A stretch of DNA of 64,000 nucleotides from Lewinella sp. IMCC34183 (GTDB taxonomy: Bacteria; Bacteroidota; Bacteroidia; Chitinophagales; Saprospiraceae), in NCBI RefSeq assembly GCF_003390915.1, contig NZ_QMEM01000001.1, forward strand, positions 682,001 through 746,000. Reading direction: 5' to 3'. The notes below the pieces were generated by a model. The model did no database searches. It was given only the letters and a program-made list of their open reading frames with translations, and was not told the DNA's origin. Made by a program: the position numbers and the translations under genes. Positions 33,504 to 42,092 of this stretch are shown one piece after another; position 1 is the stretch's first letter; each line of letters opens with the position of its first letter.

Positions 33504-34106
33504 TTAGGCCGCTACCGTTTTTTGGTGCACGGTCTCCACGCCGGTACGGCTGAAGTATTCGCGCAGCTGGTCCACTTCCGAACGGCTGCGTTCGGTGACG
33601 TCGAAGGCAATACAGAACTTGTCGTCGGTAATGCGGTCGTGCAGGCGACGCGGCTCGGCGCCGGGGCCCAGGCCGTTGATGATGTAGAACACCGTCACCA
33701 TACCTACCGCCGAAAAGAGGACGGTGAGCTCGAAGGTGATCGGAATGAAGGCCGGTACCGACCAGTACGGCTTACCGCCGAAGATGATCGGCCAGTCGCG
33801 GGTGAAGACCCACGTCATGAAACCGAAGCCAAAGAGACAGCCGATCGTACCGAATACGAAGCCGGCGATGTGCAGGCGGCTTTCCTCAAGTCCCAGCAGG
33901 GGATCCAGGCCGTGGACCGGGAAGGGCGTGTATACGTCGTCGATGTCCAGGTGGTCAGCGTTGGCCGCCTTTACGGCATCCAGGAGTTTCACCTCGTCGT
34001 CGTAAAGTCCGAAGAGGATATCGCGCTGGCCGGCGGATACGAAGTCCTGGTTGGGCTTCACTGCACCCGCGTCCCCGCCGTCTCGTTCTATTCTGATTGT
34101 TGCCAT
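33504..34106 (-). CDS. actD: Alternative complex III subunit ActD (DUF3341)
   Basis: 200 residues, two helices (~78-98 and 120-143) in the usual DUF3341 arrangement: FGLYDDEVKLLDAVKAA in the soluble start, TPFPVHGLDPLLGL before helix 1 and IPITFELTVLFSAVGMV in helix 2. ActD is a membrane accessory subunit with no cofactor. Start and spacing (23 bases after actC stop) fit the operon. Confidence 0.93.
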   Translation of the reverse strand: MATIRIERDGGDAGAVKPNQDFVSAGQRDILFGLYDDEVKLLDAVKAANADHLDIDDVYTPFPVHGLDPLLGLEESRLHIAGFVFGTIGCLFGFGFMTWVFTRDWPIIFGGKPYWSVPAFIPITFELTVLFSAVGMVTVFYIINGLGPGAEPRRLHDRITDDKFCIAFDVTERSRSEVDQLREYFSRTGVETVHQKTVAA

Positions 34107-34128
34107 GGTATAATTCGCGTTAAGCGGC

Positions 34129-35655
34129 TTAGTCTAGGGGTTTGTCGTCTTCTCCGTCGATATCGACCGTTCCGCCGGCCGGGATGTCGTTGACCTCCGG
34201 ACGGGTGGTCTTGCCGTGGGCCGGGGCGGTGCCTCCCTTGACGGGATGGGGCGTGTGGGGGGTACCGGCATGGGCGTGTGCCAGCGCATTGGGACCGATG
34301 TACTGGTCGCCGGCCGTCTTCAGGATACTCTTGATTTCCGCGATGGCGACCACCGGAGCGACCCGGGTGAAGATGAGGAAGAGCGTGAAGAAGAGACCGA
34401 TCGTACCGATGAAGATGCAGATCTCTACCCAGGTAGGCACGTAGTAGCTCCAGCTGGAGGGCAGGTAGTCCCGCGCCAGGGTGGTGGCGATGATGACGAA
34501 GCGCTCGAACCACATACCGATGTTGATGAAGATCGACATGAAGAAGGTCCAGAAGAGGCTGGTGCGCAGGCGGCGGCTCCAGAAAATCTGGGGCGATACC
34601 ACGTTACACAGCATCATGCCGATGTAGCTCCAGTAGTAGGGACCGAGGACGCGGTTGAGGAAGGCGAACTGCTCGTAAATGTAGCCGGAGTACCATGCGA
34701 TAAAGAGCTCGGTGAGGTACGCCACGCCGACGATGGAGCCGGTCAGCAGGATCACCTTGTTCATCGACTCGATGTGTTCAATGGTGATGTAGTCCTCCAG
34801 GTGCAGCACCTTACGGGCGATCAGCATCAGGGTAAGTACCATCGCGAAGCCCGAGAAGATAGCTCCCGCCACGAAGTAGGGAGGGAAGATCGTGGTATGC
34901 CAGCCCGGAATGACCGAGGTAGCAAAGTCAAAGGATACGATGGTGTGTACCGAAAGTACCAGGGGCGTAGCCAGACCGGCCAGAATGAGGGAGAGGCTCT
35001 CCCACCGCTGCCAGTGCTTGGCCGAACCGTTCCAGCCGAAGCTAACGACGCTGTAGATCTTCTTGCGCAGGCCCACGGCGCGGTCGCGGACCGTAGCGAG
35101 GTCAGGAACCAGACCGGCGTACCAGAACAGCAGCGATACCGTGAAGTAGGTCGAGATCGCGAATACGTCCCAGAGCAGCGGGCTGTTGAAGTTCACCCAC
35201 AATGGACCCCGGGTATTGGGGTACGGGAAGATGAAGATCGCCAGCCACAGGCGGCCCATGTGAATGAGCGGGAACTGACCGGCGCACATGACGGCGAAGA
35301 TCGTCATGGCTTCCGCGGCCCGGTTTACGCCCGTCCGCCACTTCTGGCGGAAAAGGAGGAGGATCGCGGAGATCAGCGTTCCGGCGTGACCGATACCGAC
35401 CCACCACACGAAGTTGGTAATGTCCCAACCCCAGTTGATGGTTCGGTTCAGGTTCCAGGAGCCGATACCGATCCAGATCGTCCAGGCCACGCTGAAGGCG
35501 AACAGCCCCAGACATATGACCGAGATGATGAAGGTGACCACCCACGACAGCGAAGGCGCCGTCTCCGTTGGCCGGCAGATGTCCTCCGTGATCTGATGGT
35601 AGGTCTTGTGACCCGTGATCAGCGGCTGGCGAACCGGTGCTATATGTCCACTCAT
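34129..35655 (-). CDS. actC: Alternative complex III subunit ActC (NrfD-like)
   Basis: 508 residues from the ATG at 35655 (a second in-frame ATG lies at 35667). NrfD/PsrC-like membrane protein with ten helices; the quinone-site and channel residues fall in blocks such as WWVGIGHAGTLISAILLLFRQKWRT and MCAGQFPLIHMGRLW. ActC pairs with the Fe-S protein ActB and is a quinol-binding, probably proton-translocating subunit. The last ~50 residues are a His/Pro-rich soluble tail (HAHAGTPHTPHPVKGG, then DIDGEDDKPLD). Confidence 0.94.
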   Translation of the reverse strand: MSGHIAPVRQPLITGHKTYHQITEDICRPTETAPSLSWVVTFIISVICLGLFAFSVAWTIWIGIGSWNLNRTINWGWDITNFVWWVGIGHAGTLISAILLLFRQKWRTGVNRAAEAMTIFAVMCAGQFPLIHMGRLWLAIFIFPYPNTRGPLWVNFNSPLLWDVFAISTYFTVSLLFWYAGLVPDLATVRDRAVGLRKKIYSVVSFGWNGSAKHWQRWESLSLILAGLATPLVLSVHTIVSFDFATSVIPGWHTTIFPPYFVAGAIFSGFAMVLTLMLIARKVLHLEDYITIEHIESMNKVILLTGSIVGVAYLTELFIAWYSGYIYEQFAFLNRVLGPYYWSYIGMMLCNVVSPQIFWSRRLRTSLFWTFFMSIFINIGMWFERFVIIATTLARDYLPSSWSYYVPTWVEICIFIGTIGLFFTLFLIFTRVAPVVAIAEIKSILKTAGDQYIGPNALAHAHAGTPHTPHPVKGGTAPAHGKTTRPEVNDIPAGGTVDIDGEDDKPLD

Positions 35656-35804
35656 AGGGATGTGCAATTTTCGATTTACGGGCTGTTGGTCCGGAAGCCC
35701 CGGCAGCTAAAGCAAATCGGTTCAGTTGTTGTTGCGGGTTCTTAATTTAAATCGAAGAAGCTGACCGTCAGTCCGTTGACCGGGGCCGGCGTGCTTCGTT
35801 CGTA

Positions 35805-38800
35805 TCAGGCTTCGAGCTCGGGGACCGGGTTATGCACGCGGGCGGCGTAAAAGACCGAGGACTGGGTGTTCGTTTCCTCGAGGACGAGGTAGTTCAGCGG
35901 GTTGTCCAGCTTCTGCCGTACGTCTCCGTTGGTGTGGTTGCGGTCACCGAAGGTGATCGCGCCGGTGGGACAGGCGGTCTGGCAGGCCGTGCGTACATCG
36001 GAGTCGCGCAGCGCGCGCTTCTCGATCTTGGCGGTCAGCTTACCGGCCTGCAGGCGCTGGGCACAGAAGCTACACTTCTCGATGACGCCGCGGCTGCGGA
36101 CGGTCACGTCGGGGTTCAGCACCATACGGGTGAGGTTGTCGGCACCGAAGGGCAGTTCCTCGTCGGCGACCTCGGGCTCGTTGCTGCTGAAGAGGTCGGC
36201 CGTAGTGAAGTCGAGCCAGTTGAAGCGCCGCACCTTGTAGGGACAGTTATTGGCGCAGTAGCGGGTACCGATACACCGGTTGTAGATCATCTGGTTGGCC
36301 CCCTCGTCGCTGTGCTGGGTAGCGTTTACCGGACATACGTTCTCGCAGGGTGCGTTGTCGCAGTGCTGGCACATCATAGGCTGGTAAACGGCGCGGGGGT
36401 TTTCCACGTCGCCGTAAAAGTAGCGGTCGATGCGCAGCCACTTCATTTCGTGGTGGCGCCAGACTTCATACTTACCGACGATGGGGACGTTATTCTCCGC
36501 CACACAGGCTACTTCACAGGCGGCACAGCCGATACAAGCGTTGAGGTCCACGTGCATCGCCCACCAGTGACCCTGGCTGTAGATGTCCTTGGCGTACTCC
36601 TCGTAGGGGTACAGCGTCTGCTCGTTCAGGTGCTGAGCTTCGGCGCGGCGCTCGGCGATCTCCTCCCGGAGGGCGGGCAGGTCTTCCATCGTTCCCTGGA
36701 AGATGATCGAGCGATCCGTCAGGCCGCCCTGCATACCCTCGCCGATCTCCATTACGGTAGCTTCGTCGACGTGGAAGGGCTCCAGGTACTCGCGCTGTTC
36801 CTCGGTGAGCTCCCCGGCGATGGTTTCCCGGTCGCTGGTCAGCTTGTTGTAGTAGACCGTACCGTTCTCGTTCTGGGTCGTAAGGCCCATCGTATGGTGG
36901 TACTGCACGCTGGCGAACTCGTGCTCGGTGGCGACGCGGTCGGACACCGTGGCGCTGGTGGCGTAGTACTGGATGTAGCCATCGCCGTCTACGGTCAGCC
37001 AGGGGTATACGTTGACACCGACTCCCTGTCCGATTTCACGACCGGGGTCACCCACCATGCTGCGGCCGTAACCGATGGCGAGTCCTAGGGTTCCGGGCAG
37101 TTGACCGAACTGACGCACGGCCGTAATGGTCGCGGGGTTATCGGCAGCGTCGCCTACCGTAAGCTCGACGATGTCGGCCTTTCCTTTGTATTCCTCTTCG
37201 TTCAGCCCCTTGAAAGCGGTGTAGCGGTTACCCTCCACCCAAGTTACGGGGATGGTCAGGTAGTTGCCCCAGACCGTACGGGTAACGGGGTCGGGCAGCT
37301 CCTGCAGCCAGGGGTTACCGGCGTAGGTGCCGTTGCCGATGTTGACCGTTTCAAAAAAGGTGATCTCGTTTTCGCCGCCGGCTTCGCTGCCGATGCGCCG
37401 TGCGGCATCCGATGCGTCAAAGTCATCTACCGAACGCGCCGTAATGGCCGTACCGGTGGCGGGGGGCTGCTGCGGGGAGCCGTCCTCTTCCATCGTCTCC
37501 GCAGGCGCGGCCGCGGGAGCGGTGGTTCCGCCGTAGCCGAGGCCGAGGTCCTGGATACCACCCGTAGCGTTGCTGTTAAAAACACCGTCGTGGAGGGCAC
37601 TGTCCCAGAAGGCCTGGAAGGAGGCGAACCGCGTCTGGTTGGGGAAAGCGGTTTCCCGCCAGTTATTCATTACGTACTGCATGTACGGCTGGTCGGCGGC
37701 GGCGTCGTATCGCTGGTTCTCACCGGACCAGATCAGCAGGCTTTCGGCCTCCTGCCGCGTACCGAACCGGTTGACGCTGGCAAAAATCGGCACGATAGCG
37801 GGCTGGATCAGGGAGTAGACCCCCTGGATAGCCTCGGCGTCGCCCCAGCTCTCCAGGTAGTGGTTCGTGGGGGTGACGTATTCGCAGTAGGGAGTGGTGT
37901 CGTTGGCCACGCTGCCCATGGAGATCGCGAGGATGCGGCGGAAGCCGGCCCGGATCGGGTCGCCGTCCACTACGCTGGGATCCAGTCCGGGGTCATTCTC
38001 GTCGTTGACGTCGGCCTGTTCGCTGCGGTCGCCGACCTCGTCGGCGTCGAGCGCGGTGCCGTTGCCTACCTGGTTCCAGTTCGGGTCGTTGCGGCGCATC
38101 ACTTCGGTGAAGCGGGCGGCGAAGGGGTTATCGTAGGCGGGGTTGGCACCGTCGAAGACAATGACGGCGTCGACCTGGCCGGCCTCCAGCTCGTCCACGA
38201 AGCGGGCGAGGTCCTGGTCGCTACCCTGCCGCTGGTAACTCCAGCGGTTGGTTTCGATGGTGCTGCCGTAGCTGCCGATCGCGCGGTTGATCGCTATACA
38301 GAGCTGCTGCTCGTAGAGGTTGTTGCTACCGGAGACTACGAGACCGGCACCGTTGGACTGCTGAAGCTCCCGGGCCACGGCGCGAATCTTGGCCGTAACG
38401 GCCGCGTCGAGGTTCGTGGAACCGCCGCCGCTGCCGGTTACCGCCTGGTAGAGGGCGAGCAGCGCCTGACCCTGCTGGCTGGGCTTGACCATGATCCGGT
38501 TGTCAGCGTTGGAGCCGGTGAGGCTCATGTGGCTCTCGACCTGGATGTGGCGCGACATGCGGCCCGTATTGGCGCGGCGGCCGGTGGCGTACTGCCGGGC
38601 GTACTCAACGGGCGAGATCCAGGTACCGAGGAAGTCACAGTTGAAACCGACGATAACGTTGGCGTTATCGAAGCGGTAGTGGGGCACTGCACGGACGCCG
38701 AAGGCGGAATCGTGGGCATCGAGGAGCGCCGAAGAGGACACCGGATCGTACTGGACGAGCACGGTGTTGCCGGGCATCCGGTTCTTGAAGTCGCGGATGG

Positions 38801-39392
38801 AGGCCTTCAGCGAAGGGCTTAGGATGGTATGGGAAACGATACGGATTTCGCGGGCGTCGCGGAGCCGGTCGCCGATCTCGGCGTCGAATTCTTCCCAGCT
38901 GGTGTTGTCGGCGTACTTGCGGGCGCGCTCGACCTGTCCGCCGCGGAGGCGGTAGGGTCCGTCAAAGCGGCTTGTGTCGTACATGGAGAGGACGCTGGCC
39001 TGCGCGCGGGCGCTGGTACCCCCCTCGGTGATGGGGCTCATGGAGTTGCCCTCGATCTTGATGGGACGTCCCTCGCGGGTCTTCACCAGCACGGGAACGT
39101 AGTCGCCGCCCTGTACGAAGGTGGAAGCGAAATAGGTGGCTACGCCGGGCACGATAGTATCGGGCTTGGAGACGTAGGGGATGGCTTTACGGACCGGAAT
39201 ATCACAGCTCGCGATGGTAGCGGCCGTCATGCCGAAGCCGAGGTACTTGAGGAAATCGCGCCGGCTGGCTTCCAGACGGGGGTTCTCAAGCTGCTGCTGC
39301 TGGGCGACTTCGCCGTCGGTGGCCGCCCGGTATTCGGGGGTATCCGCTAACTGGTCGGTTCCTATCCAGACGTTGTTGACTTGCTTCTTCAT
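35805..39392 (-). CDS. actB: Alternative complex III subunit ActB (molybdopterin-enzyme-like plus Fe-S domain)
   Basis: 1,195 residues. A Tat-type signal is set back from the start (ASRRDFLKYLGFGM, ~43-56) and runs to ATIASC, a possible lipid-attachment Cys. The N-terminal two thirds are related to molybdopterin oxidoreductases but in this complex carry no Mo. The C-terminal third has the ferredoxin-like cysteines: CIGCAACEVAC, CQHCDNAPCENVCPV, CIGTRYCANNCPYKVRR and CSFCAQRLQ with CQTACPTGAI, for three 4Fe-4S and one 3Fe-4S clusters by family knowledge. A low-complexity Ala/Pro stretch near residue 630 looks like an inserted linker. Confidence 0.95.
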   Translation of the reverse strand: MKKQVNNVWIGTDQLADTPEYRAATDGEVAQQQQLENPRLEASRRDFLKYLGFGMTAATIASCDIPVRKAIPYVSKPDTIVPGVATYFASTFVQGGDYVPVLVKTREGRPIKIEGNSMSPITEGGTSARAQASVLSMYDTSRFDGPYRLRGGQVERARKYADNTSWEEFDAEIGDRLRDAREIRIVSHTILSPSLKASIRDFKNRMPGNTVLVQYDPVSSSALLDAHDSAFGVRAVPHYRFDNANVIVGFNCDFLGTWISPVEYARQYATGRRANTGRMSRHIQVESHMSLTGSNADNRIMVKPSQQGQALLALYQAVTGSGGGSTNLDAAVTAKIRAVARELQQSNGAGLVVSGSNNLYEQQLCIAINRAIGSYGSTIETNRWSYQRQGSDQDLARFVDELEAGQVDAVIVFDGANPAYDNPFAARFTEVMRRNDPNWNQVGNGTALDADEVGDRSEQADVNDENDPGLDPSVVDGDPIRAGFRRILAISMGSVANDTTPYCEYVTPTNHYLESWGDAEAIQGVYSLIQPAIVPIFASVNRFGTRQEAESLLIWSGENQRYDAAADQPYMQYVMNNWRETAFPNQTRFASFQAFWDSALHDGVFNSNATGGIQDLGLGYGGTTAPAAAPAETMEEDGSPQQPPATGTAITARSVDDFDASDAARRIGSEAGGENEITFFETVNIGNGTYAGNPWLQELPDPVTRTVWGNYLTIPVTWVEGNRYTAFKGLNEEEYKGKADIVELTVGDAADNPATITAVRQFGQLPGTLGLAIGYGRSMVGDPGREIGQGVGVNVYPWLTVDGDGYIQYYATSATVSDRVATEHEFASVQYHHTMGLTTQNENGTVYYNKLTSDRETIAGELTEEQREYLEPFHVDEATVMEIGEGMQGGLTDRSIIFQGTMEDLPALREEIAERRAEAQHLNEQTLYPYEEYAKDIYSQGHWWAMHVDLNACIGCAACEVACVAENNVPIVGKYEVWRHHEMKWLRIDRYFYGDVENPRAVYQPMMCQHCDNAPCENVCPVNATQHSDEGANQMIYNRCIGTRYCANNCPYKVRRFNWLDFTTADLFSSNEPEVADEELPFGADNLTRMVLNPDVTVRSRGVIEKCSFCAQRLQAGKLTAKIEKRALRDSDVRTACQTACPTGAITFGDRNHTNGDVRQKLDNPLNYLVLEETNTQSSVFYAARVHNPVPELEA

Positions 39393-39468
39393 GCAACTTT
39401 GCTTTGGGTGGGGAGGGCTTCCCGCACACCGGGATGCCGCCGGGGGCGGCGATTTTGGAAAGATATTC

Positions 39469-41007
39469 TTAGTAGTGGCAGCGCTGACAGTTCAGGCCTC
39501 CGACGTCCTCTACGGTGACTCCGTCGCGGGTGCCCTCGTCGAGCTCCTCGTGGTAGAGTTTGTATGAATCGTAGTACGGGTTGTCGTTGAACTGTACCTG
39601 CGTTTCGCGGTGGCAGTTGATACACCAGCCCATGCTTAGGGGGCTGTACTGGTACACGACCTCCATCTCCTCTACGGGCCCGTGGCAGTTCTGGCACTTG
39701 AGTTTGCCGACCGTCACGTGCTGAGCATGGTTGAAGTAAGCATGGTCGGGCAGGTTATGGATGCGGTTCCACTCGATGGGGCCGGGAACGCGATCGTCGT
39801 CGGTGTATTCGTTGGTCAGGGCGGCGTAGATACCGTCCCACTGCTCCTCGACCACGTTTTCTACCTCGTCGATGTCGCCGCCTTCGCTGATGTACTTGTC
39901 GGCAATCCACTTGCTGTAGATCCGGCGGGCCTGATCGTTGGTCATCTTGTCGTAGTTCGAGATGTAGGCACCCTCGGTGGGGTCCCAACCTACCGAAGCG
40001 AAGATCTTGGTGATCTCGGCGGTTCCGTACTGGCTACCGTAGTTGATGGCCCGGTGACAGTTCATACAGGTATTGACGGCCGGGATTACCGAGTGCTTGG
40101 AGCGCCGGGCACCGTCGTGGCAGTACTGGCATTCAATCTTGTGGATGCCGGCGTGCGTCTCGTGGCTGAACTTGATGGGCTGCTCGGGCTGGTAGTCCTG
40201 CTGCCGGCCCAAGTCGATGGCGTGGTTGACGGTGGTGTAACCGCCGAAGACGACGAAAGCGAAGATCACGAAGGCGATCATGCCGCGGCTGGTCAGGATC
40301 TGCGCCAGGGTACGCCGCGTGGCGGGGGCCGATCCTTCGGAGGTCTCGACCATGTACTGCAGGTTACTGGTCACGCGGGCCAGGATCAGCGACAGTAGAA
40401 TGAGCGCACCACCAAGAACGACGAACAGCCAAGTGTTGTCGGTTTCTTCTTCCGTACTGACGACGGCGGGGCCGTTCGTGACGCCGGCGGGGTTGTAACT
40501 ACCGGTGTACACGCCGTTGATGTAGGCCAGGAGGTTTTCTACGTCGCTGTCGCTCAGGTTCGTGTAGTTCGACATCTTCGTCGGCTTCCACTGCGACCAT
40601 ACGGCAAGGGCGCGGGCACTTTCGCCCGATCCGATCAGCTTCTGTGAGTTCTGCACCCAGCGGTAGAGGTGCTCGCGGGGCTCACCGGCCCAGCGTTCCT
40701 GTACGCCGCCGAGGGCGGGACCGGTCATGTTGTCCTTCATGCTGGCCGCGTGGCACGATCCACAGATGTTGGCTTTCCACAGGGCGGCACCGAGGGCGGG
40801 GTCGCCCTGGCCGGCGGCAACCGGCGCGGCAGCGGCGGCCGGAGTGGCGGCGGAATCGGCCGCGGCCGTAGCAACGGGATCGCCGTCAGCGACCGAAGCG
40901 GCGGTGGGGGCAGCAGATTGATCCGCCTGGGCCGACAATCCGCCCGCGAGTAGCAGGAAGACGCAGAGCAGCAGAAGCGACGAGAAGGTTTTGGTTAAAT
41001 ATGTCAT
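39469..41007 (-). CDS. actA: Alternative complex III subunit ActA, multiheme cytochrome c
   Basis: 512 residues from the ATG at 41007, which gives a signal peptide (SSLLLLCVFLLLAGGLSAQA); an in-frame extension to 41100 would cross the promoter. Six CxxCH motifs: one in an N-terminal class I domain (82-86), then, after a membrane helix pair (~194-210, 243-258), five in the C-terminal domain (293, 314, 438, 462, 507). The five C-terminal hemes match the pentaheme ActA of known complexes; the N-terminal heme domain is additional. An Ala/Asp-rich linker (30-66) follows the signal. First gene of the act operon. Confidence 0.94.
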   Translation of the reverse strand: MTYLTKTFSSLLLLCVFLLLAGGLSAQADQSAAPTAASVADGDPVATAAADSAATPAAAAAPVAAGQGDPALGAALWKANICGSCHAASMKDNMTGPALGGVQERWAGEPREHLYRWVQNSQKLIGSGESARALAVWSQWKPTKMSNYTNLSDSDVENLLAYINGVYTGSYNPAGVTNGPAVVSTEEETDNTWLFVVLGGALILLSLILARVTSNLQYMVETSEGSAPATRRTLAQILTSRGMIAFVIFAFVVFGGYTTVNHAIDLGRQQDYQPEQPIKFSHETHAGIHKIECQYCHDGARRSKHSVIPAVNTCMNCHRAINYGSQYGTAEITKIFASVGWDPTEGAYISNYDKMTNDQARRIYSKWIADKYISEGGDIDEVENVVEEQWDGIYAALTNEYTDDDRVPGPIEWNRIHNLPDHAYFNHAQHVTVGKLKCQNCHGPVEEMEVVYQYSPLSMGWCINCHRETQVQFNDNPYYDSYKLYHEELDEGTRDGVTVEDVGGLNCQRCHY

Positions 41008-41069
41008 TATACGGTTGACATTTAAGGGATTGCGGGTCGGCCCCATCAAGGGCCTTTCCGCTGGTCGGG

Positions 41070-41077
41070 CAAAGATA
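41070..41077 (-). promoter_or_regulatory. actA: -7 box of the act operon
   Basis: TATCTTTG on the minus strand is an exact TAnnTTTG match, 62 bases before the actA ATG. The 383-base gap 41008-41390 holds this promoter and, further upstream, a TTTCGGG/CCCGAAA inverted repeat (41164-41170, 41180-41186). No convincing gene was seen in the rest of the gap. Confidence 0.7.
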
Positions 41078-41390
41078 CTTTGGTGACAATTCTTGGACAA
41101 ACTTAGGTCAATGGGTATCCCTTATTTAGATTTCGTCTACGCAATTGACCGAAATTTGCTCCGTTTCGGGATGATTTTCCCCGAAATCCGGTTTCGGGCG
41201 GTACACAGCCTTCATGATATGGTACACCGACGGAGCATGGGCAACGCGTGACGGGCCGCCCGAAGCGCAGACTGCTGTTCGTGCCCCGACGACAGACCGT
41301 ACCCGAACACCTACCTGTCCAGCGTATCCCACGCACCGTAGTAGGTCATCCCCTGAAGAAACCCGGAAGTCTCTCCCCCACCCCTTCCCG

Positions 41391-41915
41391 CTACTCCACA
41401 GCGGCCCGAAATGCCTCCGCGAATTCGGTCATCACCCGCTCGGGGGCCCGGGGCAGCGCGTAGCTCCGCGCAAAGGTGGTCAGCACCCGACCGGTAGCCG
41501 GGTCGATCAGCGAGGCAGAAAAGGAGTTTAGCGCCAATGCCTCTCCCGTGCTGGCATACCGCAGCAGGAGATCGCTGGAAGGTTCGTCGTAAAGTTGGCG
41601 TACCACCGGCTCCGTTCCGAGGCGGTAACCGGTCGTGTCTCCCTGGCCGTACGGGAGTCGGGCGGCCGCGACGGTCCCGGTCAGTTCACCGGAGGCCACT
41701 ACCGTGAGCCCGCAACCGGCCAGCGCCTGCTCGACAAAGGACTGGAGCGATTGATCGAAATCGGCGGTCACCACCTTGACCGTAGCGCCGGCCGGCACGG
41801 AAAAAGCAGCCATGCCGGTATCGGGGGCCGTCACGTTGTGAACGGCCAGCGCCGCGAGGCAGGACGTCAGCGACAGGGATACACCAAACAGGGAAACGAG
41901 GAAAAGAGCCTTCAT
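41391..41915 (-). CDS. Predicted lipoprotein of unknown function
   Basis: 174 residues from the ATG at 41915, a lipoprotein signal (MKALFLVSLFGVSLSLTSC). The mature part has one further Cys in EQALAGCGLTVV and a C-terminal helix (PERVMTEFAEAFRAAVE). The sequence ...DFDQSLQSFVEQALAGCG... SLIDPATGRVL looks like a small periplasmic alpha/beta domain, but I do not recognise the family. It lies alone between the act operon promoter and the carboxylesterase terminator. Confidence 0.65.
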   Translation of the reverse strand: MKALFLVSLFGVSLSLTSCLAALAVHNVTAPDTGMAAFSVPAGATVKVVTADFDQSLQSFVEQALAGCGLTVVASGELTGTVAAARLPYGQGDTTGYRLGTEPVVRQLYDEPSSDLLLRYASTGEALALNSFSASLIDPATGRVLTTFARSYALPRAPERVMTEFAEAFRAAVE

Positions 41916-42027
41916 AGCCGGGATTTGCGTAAAGCTACCCGTCATCACTCCTTCCAACCGTTACCACGGCGTTAAAGCCCGCCCCCGTCAGGGATTACTA
42001 GCGGGCTCCGCACCTGCGCTTCCCCGC

Positions 42028-42058
42028 AAAAAAAGTCCCCGGCCGAGGGGCCGGGGAC
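42028..42058 (-). terminator. Strong intrinsic terminator after the carboxylesterases
   Basis: On the minus strand a 10-bp GC stem (GTCCCCGGCC/GGCCGGGGAC; 42058-42049 and 42044-42035) with a four-base loop is followed by seven T's (complement of 42034-42028). It is 35 bases beyond the stop of the carboxylesterase at 42093, a textbook rho-independent form. Confidence 0.93.
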
Positions 42059-42092
42059 GCAGAATGGAATTCATTCAAAAATCGGGAAAACA

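Noticed and set aside
34216-35745. 509-codon plus-strand frame over actC
   Set aside because: Antisense to a fully conserved membrane subunit; low-complexity Asp/Arg/Glu composition.
37101-38822. 573-codon plus-strand frame over actB
   Set aside because: Antisense shadow with no recognisable motif; actB is intact.
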